A DNA stretch of 64,000 nt from Kitasatospora aureofaciens (GCA_000720845.1 JODU01000021.1:1-64000); one strand, 5' to 3'. Shown: positions 42,729 to 51,635, counted from the first letter of the stretch. The notes: generated from the letters alone by a model not told the origin. Translations and numbers: made by a program.

Positions 42729-43805
42729 TCACCTCCGGGTCGCGGCGCGGCGGACGTACAGGTTGATGAGGACGGCGCCGAGGAGCATCACGCCGAGGAA
42801 GGCCTTGAACCAGTCGGGGTTCCAGCCCGCGAAGACGATGCCCTGGTTCACCATGCCGAACATGAAGGCGCCGAAGACGGGGCCGATGGCGGAACCGTAG
42901 CCGCCGGTGAGCAGACAGCCGCCGATGACGGCCGCGGCGATGTAGATCAGCTCCTGGCCGACGCCTTCGCCCGACTGCACGGTGTTGAAGGAGAACAGCT
43001 GGTGCATGCCGACGAACCAGGCACCGAAGCCGACCAGCATGAACAGCGTGATCTTCGTGAAGGTGACCGGCACGCCGACCGCGCGGGCGGAGTCCTGGTT
43101 GCCTCCGACGGCGAAGATCCAGTTGCCGTACTTGGTGCGCAGCAGCACCCAGGTGGCCAGGGCCGCGAAGACCAGCCACCAGACGACCGTGATCTTCACC
43201 TCGACGCCGCCGACGTCGAAGGACGAGGCGAACAGGGCCTTGGCCTGGTCGAAGCCGTCCATGTCACTGATGTCGTCGGTGGCGACGTTGCCGGTGACGA
43301 GCTTGGTGACGGCGAGGTTGACGCCCTGGAGGACCAGGAAGGTGGCCAGCGTCACCAGGAAGCTCGGCAGGCCGGTCTTCATCAGCACCCAGCCGTTGAA
43401 GGCGCCGACGGCCAGCGAGGCCACGAGGGCGACGATCACGCCCATCCAGACGTTCATGGTCAGCTGGTAGCTGAGCATGCCGGCGGTGAGCGCCGAGGTG
43501 ACCACGGCGACACCGGCGGACAGGTCGAACTCGCCGCCGATCATCAGCAGGGCGACGGGCAGCGCCATGATGCCGATGGTGGACGACTGGTACAGGACCG
43601 TCGCCATGGAGCCGCCGTCGCGGAGGGTGGGCGCGGCGATCAGGAAGAAGACGAACACGGCGACGGCGCCGAGGAAGACCCCGACCTCGGGCCGGGCGAG
43701 CAGCCGCAGCGCCACGGGGCGCTCGCGGGTGCGCCCGTCGGTCTGCTGGGGGCCGGGGGCCGGCGGTGTGGTCACCGCCGGCTCAGCCTGTTGGGCCATG
43801 CTCAT
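42729..43805 (-). CDS. Inositol/ribose-type sugar ABC transporter permease
   Basis: A 358-aa RbsC-like permease with about ten membrane segments. MIGGEFDLSAGVAVVTSALT and AAVIGGCLLTGGYGSAIGP are the family motifs. Its ATG shares a base with the binding-protein stop (TGATG), so the two are coupled; GTG 43808 is also possible. The Gln/Pro-rich first 25 residues are cytoplasmic. With the periplasmic lipoprotein and ATPase it forms a complete importer divergent from iolC, so myo-inositol is the most likely substrate. Confidence 0.9.
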   Translation of the reverse strand: MSMAQQAEPAVTTPPAPGPQQTDGRTRERPVALRLLARPEVGVFLGAVAVFVFFLIAAPTLRDGGSMATVLYQSSTIGIMALPVALLMIGGEFDLSAGVAVVTSALTAGMLSYQLTMNVWMGVIVALVASLAVGAFNGWVLMKTGLPSFLVTLATFLVLQGVNLAVTKLVTGNVATDDISDMDGFDQAKALFASSFDVGGVEVKITVVWWLVFAALATWVLLRTKYGNWIFAVGGNQDSARAVGVPVTFTKITLFMLVGFGAWFVGMHQLFSFNTVQSGEGVGQELIYIAAAVIGGCLLTGGYGSAIGPVFGAFMFGMVNQGIVFAGWNPDWFKAFLGVMLLGAVLINLYVRRAATRR

Positions 43806-44827
43806 CACCGGGTGCCCTTCGAGGCGAACTCGGCGACGGCCTTGACGTTGGTCTTGTCGACGAAGGCCGGGCCGGTCAGCACCGGCTGCTCACCGCCGCC
43901 GCTGTAGTTGCCGTTGTTCTTGTAGAGCCACAGTCCGTCGACCGCCAGGTAGCCCTGGAGGTAGGGCTGCTGGTCGACGGCGAACGCGATGTCGCCCTTC
44001 TCGATGGCGCCGGTCAGTTCCTTGTTGAGGTCGAAGGTGGCGACCTTGGCCTTGCCGCCGGACTCGTCCACGGACTGCACGGCCGTCATGGCGAAGGGGG
44101 CGCCGAGCGTGACGAGGTGGTCGATGGCGCCGTCCTGCTTGAGCTTGGCGGTGATGGTCGACTTCACCGAGGGCATGTCGGTGCCGTTGACGTAGAGGTT
44201 CTCGATGGACCCCTCGAAGGTCTTCTTCACGCCGTCGCAGCGCTGGGTCAGGCCGACGTTGCCCTGCTCGTGGATGACGCAGACGGCCTTCTTGGCCCCG
44301 TCCTCGTTCAGCCGCTTGCCGAGCGCCTCGCCGGCCACGGTCTCGTCCTGGCCGAAGAACTCCATCAGGCCGAGCTTCTTCCAGTCCGCCAGACCGGAGT
44401 TGAGCCCGACCACGGGTATGCCGGCCTTCTCCGCCTTGGCGAGGACGCTCCGCATGGCGTCCGGCTTGGCGAGGGTGACGGCGATGCCGTCGACCTTCTG
44501 GTCGATCGCGTTCTGCACCAGGTTGGCCTGGTTGCCGGCGTTCGGGTCGGCGGAGTAGACGAGCTTGACGTTGTCCTTGTCGGCGGCGGCCTGGGCGCCC
44601 TTGCGGACGATGTCCCAGAAGGTGTCGCCGGGCGCCTGATGGGTGACCAGGGCGACCGTCATGCGGGGGGTGTTCGCCTTGCCCGCGGAGGCGCCCGAGT
44701 CGCTCTCCTCGTCGGCCTTCTTCCCGCCCGAGCTGCTGGAACAGCCGGCGAGGGTCAGGGCCGCGGCGGCGGCGAGGGCCACGGCAGGGGCGAATCTGCG
44801 GGAGCGGGCGTGCGAAGAGCGGTCCAT
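43805..44827 (-). CDS. Inositol/ribose-type ABC transporter substrate-binding lipoprotein
   Basis: A 340-aa type I periplasmic-binding protein. The signal peptide runs through an Ala-rich stretch to the lipobox TLAGC, Cys near residue 29, followed by a Ser/Gly linker. GDTFWDIVRKGAQAAADKDN and VDGIAVTLAKPDAM are typical of RbsB-like proteins. ATG 44827 has AGGA 4 nt upstream; an upstream extension would place the signal sequence inside the protein. It is the first gene of the operon and is expressed from the TTGACA promoter at 44928-44956. Substrate inferred as myo-inositol from the adjacent iol genes. Confidence 0.9.
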   Translation of the reverse strand: MDRSSHARSRRFAPAVALAAAAALTLAGCSSSSGGKKADEESDSGASAGKANTPRMTVALVTHQAPGDTFWDIVRKGAQAAADKDNVKLVYSADPNAGNQANLVQNAIDQKVDGIAVTLAKPDAMRSVLAKAEKAGIPVVGLNSGLADWKKLGLMEFFGQDETVAGEALGKRLNEDGAKKAVCVIHEQGNVGLTQRCDGVKKTFEGSIENLYVNGTDMPSVKSTITAKLKQDGAIDHLVTLGAPFAMTAVQSVDESGGKAKVATFDLNKELTGAIEKGDIAFAVDQQPYLQGYLAVDGLWLYKNNGNYSGGGEQPVLTGPAFVDKTNVKAVAEFASKGTR

Positions 44828-44927
44828 CTTTTCCTGCACCTCACTGTGCGACTGTGCGACGGGAGAGCCGTGTGCCAGACCCGAGTGCCAGACCCGAGAA
44901 GAATGGCTGTTGCTGCGCTGGGACCGG

Positions 44928-44956
44928 ATACAAGTCCTTGAGACGCCCACTGTCAA
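44928..44956 (-). promoter_or_regulatory. Promoter of the sugar ABC/iolE-like operon
   Basis: On the minus strand a -35 TTGACA (44951-44956) is followed by a 17-bp spacer and the -10 TTGTAT (44928-44933). The -35 lies inside operator 44951-44971. The leader to the ATG at 44827 is about 95 nt. Confidence 0.75.
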
Positions 44957-44971
44957 TACTTTGTCAAGACA
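44951..44971. promoter_or_regulatory. iol operator 1 (TGTC-N13-GACA)
   Basis: A 21-bp element with TGTCAATAC at one end and TCAAGACA at the other. It is identical to operator 2 at 15 of 21 positions, and the differences are A/T swaps (TTT to AAA, AA to TT). It covers the -35 box of the ABC operon. Confidence 0.75.
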
Positions 44972-44993
44972 TCATTTCACTCACAGGTCCGAA

Positions 44994-45014
44994 TGTCAGT
45001 ACAAAGTCTTGACA
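44994..45014. promoter_or_regulatory. iol operator 2 (TGTC-N13-GACA)
   Basis: A 21-bp element, TGTCAGTAC at the left and TCTTGACA at the right, starting exactly 43 bp after operator 1 (about four helix turns). It covers the -35 box of the iolC operon. A looped or cooperative repressor complex is plausible. Confidence 0.75.
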
Positions 45015-45037
45015 GCGTCGTTCAGGAGTCATACACC
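45009..45037 (+). promoter_or_regulatory. Promoter of the iolC operon
   Basis: A perfect -35 TTGACA (45009-45014), a 17-bp spacer and the -10 TACACC (45032-45037), about 43 nt before the iolC ATG. The -35 is the right end of operator 2. Confidence 0.78.
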
Positions 45038-45079
45038 TGGGAGGCGGCAGGCCCCCGCCCAGCCAAAGGAGCGTCGCAC

Positions 45080-46042
45080 ATGGCCGAGTCAGTCCCGCGT
45101 TTCGATCTGATCACGATGGGCCGCATCGGGGTCGATCTCTATCCTTTGCAGACGGGCGTTCCCCTGGCGGAGGTTGAGACGTTCGGCAAGTTTCTCGGCG
45201 GCTCGGCCTCCAATGTGGCGGTCGCCGCCGCCCGGCTCGGCCGTGCCACCGCCGTCATCACCCGCACCGGCGACGACCCCTTCGGCGCCTATCTGCACGG
45301 CGCGCTGAGGGAGTTCGGCGTCGACGACCGCTGGGTCACCCCGGTCGTGGCCTACCCGACACCGGTGACGTTCTGCGAGATCTTCCCGCCGGACGACTTC
45401 CCGCTGTACTTCTACCGCCGGCCCAAGGCTCCCGACCTGGTGATCCATCCGGAGGAGCTGGACCTGGACGCGATCCGCGCGGCCTCGATCTTCTGGATGA
45501 CCGGCACCGGCCTGAGCGAGGAACCGAGCCGTACGGCGACCCTGGCCGCCCTCGCCCACCGCGCGAATTCCGGCACCACGGTGTTCGACCTGGACTGGCG
45601 CCCCATGTTCTGGACCGACCCGGACCAGGCACGCCCGTACTACGCCGAGGCGCTCGCGCACGCGACCGTCGCGGTCGGCAACCTGGACGAGTGCGAGATC
45701 GCCACGGGCGTGCGCGAACCCCGCGCCTGCGCCGAGGCACTGCTGGCGGCCGGTGTGGAGCTGGCGGTGGTCAAGCAGGGCCCGAAGGGCGTCCTCGCCG
45801 TGCACCGCGACGGCCGGTCGGCCGAGGTGCCGCCGGTCCCGGTCGAGGTGGTCAACGGACTCGGCGCGGGTGACGCGTTCGGCGGCTCCCTGTGCCACGG
45901 TCTGCTCTCCGGCTGGGAGCTGGAGCGGATCATGCGGTACGCCAACGCGGCCGGCGCCCTCGTCGCCTCCCGTCTCGCCTGTTCCTCCGCGATGCCCACC
46001 GAGGCGGAGGTCGACGACCTCCTCGCGCGAGCCACTCCCTGA
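45080..46042 (+). CDS. iolC: 5-dehydro-2-deoxygluconokinase (IolC)
   Basis: A 320-aa PfkB-family kinase that phosphorylates 2-deoxy-5-keto-gluconate, an intermediate of myo-inositol breakdown. FDLITMGRIGVDLYPLQTGV and GKFLGGSASNVAVAAARLG at the N-terminus are specific to IolC; NGLGAGDAFGGSLCHGL near residue 255 holds the catalytic Asp of the anion hole. ATG 45080 follows AAAGGAG. It starts the catabolic operon and is divergent from the importer, both under the same twin operators. Confidence 0.93.
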   Translation: MAESVPRFDLITMGRIGVDLYPLQTGVPLAEVETFGKFLGGSASNVAVAAARLGRATAVITRTGDDPFGAYLHGALREFGVDDRWVTPVVAYPTPVTFCEIFPPDDFPLYFYRRPKAPDLVIHPEELDLDAIRAASIFWMTGTGLSEEPSRTATLAALAHRANSGTTVFDLDWRPMFWTDPDQARPYYAEALAHATVAVGNLDECEIATGVREPRACAEALLAAGVELAVVKQGPKGVLAVHRDGRSAEVPPVPVEVVNGLGAGDAFGGSLCHGLLSGWELERIMRYANAAGALVASRLACSSAMPTEAEVDDLLARATP

Positions 46043-46055
46043 ACGGAGCAACGCC

Positions 46056-46952
46056 TTGTCCCTCAGCATCTCCAGCATCCCGGACCTCACCGCGGTCCGC
46101 GCCCGGCACCCGGAGGCGATCGCCGAGGCCGCGGCCCGCCGGGTACGCCGCCCGCTGATCGGCGACTCCGGCCGCCTGATGATCGTGGCCGCCGACCACC
46201 CGGCGCGCGGCTCGCTCGGCGTCGGCGACCGCGGGCTCGCCATGGCCAACCGGGCCGACCTGCTGGAACGCCTGTGCACCGCGCTGTCCCGGCCCGGCGT
46301 CGACGGGGTGCTGGCCACCGCCGACGTGCTGGAGGACCTGCTCCTGCTCGGGGTGCTGGAGGACAAGGTCGTCATGGGCTCGATGAACCGCGGCGGCCTC
46401 GCGGGCTCCGCCTTCGAGATGGACGACCGCTTCACCGGCCACCGCGCCGAGGACATCGCCCGGCTGCGCTTCGACGCGGGCAAGCTGCTGCTGCGCATCG
46501 ACTACGACGACCCCGGCTCGCTGGCCACGCTGGAGGCGAGCGCCCGGGCGGTCGACGCCATGGCGGCACGCGAACTGCCCTTGTTCGTCGAGCCGTTCAT
46601 CTCCCGCCGGGTCGACGGCCGGGTCCGCAACGACCTGTCGGCCGAGGCCGTCACCCGCTCCATCGCCATCGCCTCCGGTCTCGGCGGCACCTCCGCCTAC
46701 ACCTGGCTGAAACTGCCCGTCACCCAGGACCCGGACGACATGGCGGAGGTGCTGGAGACCTCCACGCTGCCCGCGGTGCTGCTCGGCGGCGACATAGGAG
46801 GCTCCCCCGCGGACCAGACCGCGGCCTACGAACGCTGGCGCAAGGCCCTCAGGCTGCCCACCGTGCAGGGCATGGTCGTCGGCCGCTCGCTGCTCTACCC
46901 GGCCGGGGGCAGTGTGGAGCAGGCGGTGGACACGGCCGTCGGACTGCTGTGA
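46056..46952 (+). CDS. Cgl0159-type (beta/alpha)8 protein, presumed deoxy-keto-gluconate-phosphate aldolase (IolJ role)
   Basis: A 298-aa class-I-aldolase-like barrel with LMIVAADHPARGSLGVGD, the Lys-bearing strand YTWLKLPVTQ and VVGRSLLYP near the C-terminus. The start is TTG 46056, with ACGGAGC 7 nt upstream; no ATG or GTG in frame fits the IolC stop, so this is a true rare start codon. It sits between iolC and iolB, where an aldolase splitting 2-deoxy-5-keto-gluconate 6-phosphate is needed. It resembles the uncharacterised family found in corynebacterial iol clusters rather than the FbaA-type IolJ. Enzyme assignment is from context. Confidence 0.8.
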   Translation: MSLSISSIPDLTAVRARHPEAIAEAAARRVRRPLIGDSGRLMIVAADHPARGSLGVGDRGLAMANRADLLERLCTALSRPGVDGVLATADVLEDLLLLGVLEDKVVMGSMNRGGLAGSAFEMDDRFTGHRAEDIARLRFDAGKLLLRIDYDDPGSLATLEASARAVDAMAARELPLFVEPFISRRVDGRVRNDLSAEAVTRSIAIASGLGGTSAYTWLKLPVTQDPDDMAEVLETSTLPAVLLGGDIGGSPADQTAAYERWRKALRLPTVQGMVVGRSLLYPAGGSVEQAVDTAVGLL

Positions 46953-46977
46953 GCGAGAAGAGGCGGAGGAGCAGGGG

Positions 46978-47874
46978 ATGACCTATCACCTTCCCGCGGG
47001 CAAGGCCGCGGCGGACGGCCCGTACGCCGTGGACGTGACCCCCGAGAGCGCGGGCTGGGGTTACTCCAGCCTGCGCGTGGTGCACCTGCCGCCCGGCGGC
47101 GGTCACACCTTCGACAGCGGCGAGAGCGAGTGGATCGTGCTGCCGCTGAGCGGCGGCTGCACGGTCGCGACCGCCGACGACTTCGGCCAGGAGACCTTCG
47201 AACTCGACGGTCGCGACAGCGTGTTCAGCGGTGTGACCGACTTCGCGTACATCCCGCGCGACGCCCGCACGACGCTGACCTCGCACGGCGGCGGCCGGTT
47301 CGCCCTGACCGGCGCCCGCTGCACCCGCCGCCTGCCCGCCCGCTACGGCCCGGCGTCCTCGGTGCCGGTGGAGCTGCGGGGCACCGGGAACTGCTCGCGG
47401 CAGGTCAACAACTTCGGTGCGGCCGGGGTGCTGGAGTGCGACAAGCTGATCGCGGTCGAGGTGCTCACGCCGGGCGGGAACTGGTCCTCCTTCCCGCCCC
47501 ACAAGCACGACGAGCACCGGCCCGGCGAGGAGTCGGTGCTGGAGGAGATCTACTACTTCGAGTTCGCGCCCCACGACGGCACCCGGGGCCTCGGCTACCA
47601 GCGCGTCTCCCCCTCCGGGCGGGGACGGGGCACGGACGTGCTCGCCGAAGTGCGCGACGGGGACGTCGTGCTGATCCCCGACGGCTGGCACGGGCCGTCG
47701 ATGGCGGTCCCGGGCCACCACATGTACTACCTCAACGTCATGGCCGGGCCGGAGCCCGAGCGCGCCTGGCTGATCTGCGACCACCCCGACCACGCCTGGG
47801 TCCGGGACACCTGGCCCGAGCAGCCGGTCGACCCCCGACTCCCCCTCTACACCGCACCGGAGAGGTCCGCATGA
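46978..47874 (+). CDS. iolB: 5-deoxy-glucuronate isomerase (IolB)
   Basis: A 298-aa bicupin enzyme that converts 5-deoxy-glucuronate to 2-deoxy-5-keto-gluconate. The first cupin shows VHLPPGGGHTFDSGESEWIV and the second HKHDEHRPGEESVLEEIYYF, both with metal-binding His/Glu sets; HGPSMAVPGHHMYYLNVMAG closes the fold. ATG 46978 follows GGAGGAGC. Its TGA overlaps the ATG of iolD (ATGA). Length and order are those of IolB in Bacillus and Corynebacterium. Confidence 0.95.
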   Translation: MTYHLPAGKAAADGPYAVDVTPESAGWGYSSLRVVHLPPGGGHTFDSGESEWIVLPLSGGCTVATADDFGQETFELDGRDSVFSGVTDFAYIPRDARTTLTSHGGGRFALTGARCTRRLPARYGPASSVPVELRGTGNCSRQVNNFGAAGVLECDKLIAVEVLTPGGNWSSFPPHKHDEHRPGEESVLEEIYYFEFAPHDGTRGLGYQRVSPSGRGRGTDVLAEVRDGDVVLIPDGWHGPSMAVPGHHMYYLNVMAGPEPERAWLICDHPDHAWVRDTWPEQPVDPRLPLYTAPERSA

Positions 47875-49745
47875 GCGCCGCGCCCACCCGCCGACTGACC
47901 ACCGCCCAGGCCCTGGTGCGCTTCCTGGCCGCGCAGTACACCGAACGCGACGGCGTCCGGCACCGCCTGATCGCCGGCACCTGGGGCATCTTCGGCCACG
48001 GCAACGTGGCCGGCCTCGGCCAGGCGCTCGTCGAGTACCGCGAGGCGATGCCGTACCACCAGGGCCGCAACGAACAGGCCATGGTGCACGCCGCCGTGGG
48101 CCACGCCCGGCAGCTCAACCGCCTGTCCGCGCAGGCGGTGACGACCTCCATCGGCCCCGGCGCCACCAACCTGGTCACCGGCGCGGCCCTCGCCACCATC
48201 AACCGCCTGCCGGTCCTGCTCCTCCCCGGCGACTACTTCGCCTCGCACGCCGCCGACCCCCTGCTCCAGCAGCTGGAGCACCCGGTCGAGGCCGACGTGT
48301 CGGTCAACGACGCCCTGCGGCCCGTCTCCCGCTACTTCGACCGGATCACCCGCCCCGAGGCGCTCCTCGCCTCCGCCCTCCAGGCGATGCGCGTGCTCAG
48401 TGACCCGGCGGAGACCGGCGCGGTCACCCTCGCGCTGCCGCAGGACGTGCAGGCCGAGGCGTACGACTGGCCGGAGGAGTTCTTCGCCGACCGCGTCTGG
48501 CGGGTACGCCGCCCGGCGCCCGACCCGGCGGAGCTGGCCGAGGCGGTCCGGGCGGTCCGCGCCGCCGCACGCCCGCTGATCGTCGCGGGCGGCGGCGTCC
48601 ACCACAGCGAGGCCGAACAGGCCCTGAAGGCACTGGTGGACGCCACCGGCATCCCGGTCGCCTCCACCCAGGCCGGCAAGGGCGCGCTGCGCCACGACCA
48701 CCCGGCGGACCTCGGCGGCATCGGCCACACCGGCACCGCGGTGAGCGACGCCCTCGCCCGCACCGCCGACCTGGTGATCGGCGTCGGCACCCGCTACTCG
48801 GACTTCACCACCGCCTCCGGCACCCTCTTCCAGCACCCCGGCGTCCGCTTCCTGAACCTCAACATCACCGCCTTCGACGCCCACAAGCTCGCCGCCGCCA
48901 CCCTGGTGTGCGACGCCCGGTCGGGGCTCGCGGCACTGACGGAGGCGCTGGCCGGGCACCGGGTGGACGCCGCGTACGAGACGGAGTACCGCGCGGGCAA
49001 GGCCCGTTGGGACGAGACGGTCGAGGCGGCCTTCCGCGCCGACGACGACAGCGCGGTGCCGACCCAGACGCAGGTGCTGGGTGCCCTGGACGCGGTCGTC
49101 GGCGACGAGGACGTGGTGATCAACGCGGCCGGTTCGCTCCCCGGCGACCTGCACAAGCTGTGGCGGGCCCGGTCCCCGCGCCAGTACCACCTGGAGTACG
49201 GCTACTCCTGCATGGGCTACGAGATCCCGGCCGCGCTCGGTGTCCAGCAGGCCGCGCCCGGCACCCCCGTGTGGGCCCTGGTCGGCGACGGCACCTACCT
49301 GATGAACCCCACGGAGATCGTCACGGCCGTCCAGGAGAACCTTCCGGTGAAGCTGGTCCTGGTCCAGAACCACGGCTACGCCTCCATCGGCGGCCTGTCC
49401 GAGTCGGTGGGCGCCGAGCGCTTCGGCACCGACTACCGCCACCGCGTCGCCGACGGCTCCTTCACCGGCGCCCCGCTCCCTGTCGACCTCGCCGCCAACG
49501 CGGCCAGCCTCGGCATGGACGTGCTGCGCGCCAAGACAGTGCGGGAGCTGCGCGAGGCGCTCGCCACGGCCCGTGCGGCGACCCGCCCGACGTGCGTGTA
49601 CGTCGAGACGGCGCCCGCGGGGGACGCTCTGCCGGCGGAGGCCTGGTGGGACGTGCCGGTGGCCGAGGTGTCGGCCCGCGAGGCCGCCACGGACGCGCGG
49701 GCGGCCTACGACCGCGCGGTCGCCGACCGTCGCCGCCACCTCTGA
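47871..49745 (+). CDS. iolD: 3D-(3,5/4)-trihydroxycyclohexane-1,2-dione hydrolase (IolD)
   Basis: A 624-aa thiamine-diphosphate-dependent enzyme of the acetolactate-synthase fold that opens the inositol-derived ring. GRNEQAMVHAAVGHARQLNR carries the catalytic Glu region, GPGATNLVTGAALATINRLP follows, and the ThDP motif is GDGTYLMNPTEIVTAVQENL (GDG...N). The length and the HLEYGYSCMGYEIPAALGVQ segment are typical of IolD rather than acetolactate synthase (about 570 aa). It is translationally coupled to iolB. Confidence 0.95.
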   Translation: MSAAPTRRLTTAQALVRFLAAQYTERDGVRHRLIAGTWGIFGHGNVAGLGQALVEYREAMPYHQGRNEQAMVHAAVGHARQLNRLSAQAVTTSIGPGATNLVTGAALATINRLPVLLLPGDYFASHAADPLLQQLEHPVEADVSVNDALRPVSRYFDRITRPEALLASALQAMRVLSDPAETGAVTLALPQDVQAEAYDWPEEFFADRVWRVRRPAPDPAELAEAVRAVRAAARPLIVAGGGVHHSEAEQALKALVDATGIPVASTQAGKGALRHDHPADLGGIGHTGTAVSDALARTADLVIGVGTRYSDFTTASGTLFQHPGVRFLNLNITAFDAHKLAAATLVCDARSGLAALTEALAGHRVDAAYETEYRAGKARWDETVEAAFRADDDSAVPTQTQVLGALDAVVGDEDVVINAAGSLPGDLHKLWRARSPRQYHLEYGYSCMGYEIPAALGVQQAAPGTPVWALVGDGTYLMNPTEIVTAVQENLPVKLVLVQNHGYASIGGLSESVGAERFGTDYRHRVADGSFTGAPLPVDLAANAASLGMDVLRAKTVRELREALATARAATRPTCVYVETAPAGDALPAEAWWDVPVAEVSAREAATDARAAYDRAVADRRRHL

Positions 49746-49794
49746 CGCTCCCGGTTCCCCGACAGCCCGTCCCCTACGCAAGGGAGGTACGTCC

Positions 49795-50580
49795 ATGGCG
49801 AAGACCGGCGACCCCGCACGCGCCGTGACCGCGTCCGCGACCGGCATCCTGGACTTCGCCCTGGACCGGAGCAGTCCGGTGCCGCTCTACTACCAGCTGG
49901 CCCAGCAGTTGGAGGCGGCGATCGCTCGCGGCGTCCTCGCGCCGGGGAACCTGCTGGGCAACGAGGTCGACCTGTCCGTGCGCCTCGGCCTGTCCCGGCC
50001 GACCGTCCGGCAGGCGATCCAGTCGCTGGTCGACAAGGGGCTCCTGGTGCGGCGGCGCGGGGTCGGCACCCAGGTGGTGCACAGCCAGGTCAGGCGCCCG
50101 CTGGAACTGAGCAGCCTCTACGACGACCTGGAGGCGGCCGGGCAGGGCCCGGGCACCCGGGTGGTGCGCAACGAGGGCGTCCCGGCCACCGCCGAGGTCG
50201 CGGCGGCCCTCGGTGTCGCGGAGGGCACCGAGGTCGCCGTCCTTCAGCGGCTGCGCCTCACCCACGGGCAGCCGGTGGCGATGCTGTGCAACCACCTTCC
50301 GGCGGGACTGCTGGAACTCGACGACGCCCGGCTGGAGTCGACGGGTCTGTACCGGATGATGCGCTCCCGCGGCGTCACCCTGCACAGCGCCCGCCAGACC
50401 GTCGGCGCCCGCAACGCCTCCCGCGAGGAGGCCGAGCTGCTCGGCGAGCAGGAGGGCGCCGCGCTGCTCACCATGCGGCGGATCGCGTACGACGACACCG
50501 GGCGGCCGGTCGAGTACGGGACGCACGTGTACCGCGCGTCCCGGTACGCGTTCGACTTCCAGCTGCTGGTCAGGAACTGA
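49795..50580 (+). CDS. GntR-family (HutC/UTRA) transcriptional regulator
   Basis: A 261-aa regulator with an N-terminal winged helix (PLYYQLAQQLEAAIARGVLA, LSVRLGLSRPTVRQAIQSLV, VRRRGVGTQV) and a C-terminal UTRA effector domain ending in YGTHVYRASRYAFDFQLLVR. ATG 49795 follows GGGAGG by 7 nt. It is 49 bp downstream of iolD in the same direction. A GntR-type repressor of inositol catabolism has been described at this locus in S. coelicolor, as I recall, so it is the prime candidate for the TGTC-N13-GACA operators. Confidence 0.9.
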   Translation: MAKTGDPARAVTASATGILDFALDRSSPVPLYYQLAQQLEAAIARGVLAPGNLLGNEVDLSVRLGLSRPTVRQAIQSLVDKGLLVRRRGVGTQVVHSQVRRPLELSSLYDDLEAAGQGPGTRVVRNEGVPATAEVAAALGVAEGTEVAVLQRLRLTHGQPVAMLCNHLPAGLLELDDARLESTGLYRMMRSRGVTLHSARQTVGARNASREEAELLGEQEGAALLTMRRIAYDDTGRPVEYGTHVYRASRYAFDFQLLVRN

Positions 50581-50586
50581 CCGGGC

Positions 50587-50838
50587 TCAGTGGACCGCGT
50601 CCGGACGGGCCCGCTGGTCCGCCGTCAGTTCCAGTTCCACGGCGGCCAGGTTCTCCTCCAGCTGGGCCACCGACGAGGCCCCGGCCAGCGGCACGATCGG
50701 CAGTTCCGCGCCGATCTGCCAGGCGAGAACGACCTGGTTGACCGTGGCCCCGGTCTCCCGGGCGACCTCGCGGAGCACGGCGAGCCGGGCCGGGGTGCCC
50801 GGGTGGTCGTAGTGGCCGGCTCGGACTCCTTCCGGTGT
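50587..50838 (-). pseudogene. Truncated aldo/keto reductase (C-terminal remnant)
   Basis: The minus strand encodes GHYDHPGTPARLAVLREVAR, ETGATVNQVVLAWQIGAELP and IVPLAGASSVAQLEENLAAV, the end of an aldo/keto reductase with the cofactor-binding 'P..GASS..QL..N' region. About 80 residues remain of the usual 280-330. In the same frame a TGA lies just upstream, and no start codon or barrel N-terminus follows. It converges on the GntR gene with 6 bp between stops. It is a deletion remnant at the edge of the inositol block. Confidence 0.8.
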
Positions 50839-51165
50839 GCTCAGCTGTGTTCAGCGAGGCTCATGGTGCCCCGCACCCGGCCGGGCCTCGCGGTGCGCAA
50901 TACGGTGGGCCGCGCGGTCGGTCGCACGAACCGGATCGCCTCTCGGGAAGCCGCGAACCGGTAGACCGGGCCCGCACCGTCCGCTCACCGGTCGGTGCGC
51001 AGCTCCGTGGTAGCTCTCAGCCGTGTCGGCGCCGCCATGTCCGACGAGCCCGGCGTGGCAGGCCGTCGCCGATGCGGCAGGACGGCTGCTGGCGGCCTCA
51101 CCCACCGTTCCGGGCGCTCGCCACGACATGCGTGCTGCCGGTGACTTCACCCCCGCGACGCGGAG

Positions 51166-51331
51166 GTGAAGTGCTGGACGGACAAGGCGTATCGAGGCGC
51201 CGGCGGCACCACCCGGGCGCCCGTCCGCGGTCGGCGTCCCAAGGCCGCAACGTCGGCACAACAGCATCCGGGCCGGAATCCATTGCCTCGGCGAGCAAGC
51301 CATGGCCACCCTGAAGAACTGGCGCCTCCCG
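51166..51331 (+). pseudogene. Decayed IS transposase fragment (IS5-like DDE type)
   Basis: One frame reads WTDKAYRGAGGTTRAPVRGR and, after a frame change near 51240-51270, another gives IHCLGEQAMATLKNWRL. Both pieces match the end of IS5-type DDE transposases ('DKGYxGAGGTxRTPxKG...N..HA..R...ERA.A.LK.W'). No start, terminal inverted repeats or intact frame remain. The flanks 50839-51165 and 51332-51520 hold no recognisable gene; they look like further decayed sequence next to the tRNA. Confidence 0.7.
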
Positions 51332-51520
51332 CGGCCCCGCCCTTCGTCACGCCTCGACCTGAGGCCGGAAAAGGCGGTCTCGGGTTCACGAAGCGGACCT
51401 GCGTGCATTCCAACCCGCAGTCGCTCAGGGCGGGTCCGGAGAAGCTGGCCGAACTGCTCGGCTGACCTTGATCAACAGCATCCGTGAGAATGTGTGAGAC
51501 GGCACCTCTGGAAACGATCA

Positions 51521-51544
51521 AGAGGGGCCCCGAAGGACCCCTCT
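51521..51544 (-). terminator. Terminator of the second tRNA-Pro (UUCG loop)
   Basis: On the minus strand AGAGGGGTCC-TTCG-GGGCCCCTCT makes a 10-bp stem with a stable UUCG tetraloop, followed by TT. It lies 17 nt beyond the tRNA 3' end. Confidence 0.88.
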
Positions 51545-51561
51545 CATCTGCTTCTTCACCG

Positions 51562-51635
<74 letters not shown>

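Noticed and set aside
41850..43907. Long plus-strand ORF opposite the sugar ABC genes
   Set aside because: Shadow frame: low-complexity Gly/Asp/Val/Glu text, no RBS, fully covered by conserved genes on the minus strand.
50839..51165. Possible gene between the reductase remnant and the transposase fragment
   Set aside because: Only short frames with no family resemblance; the region is better read as decayed sequence.
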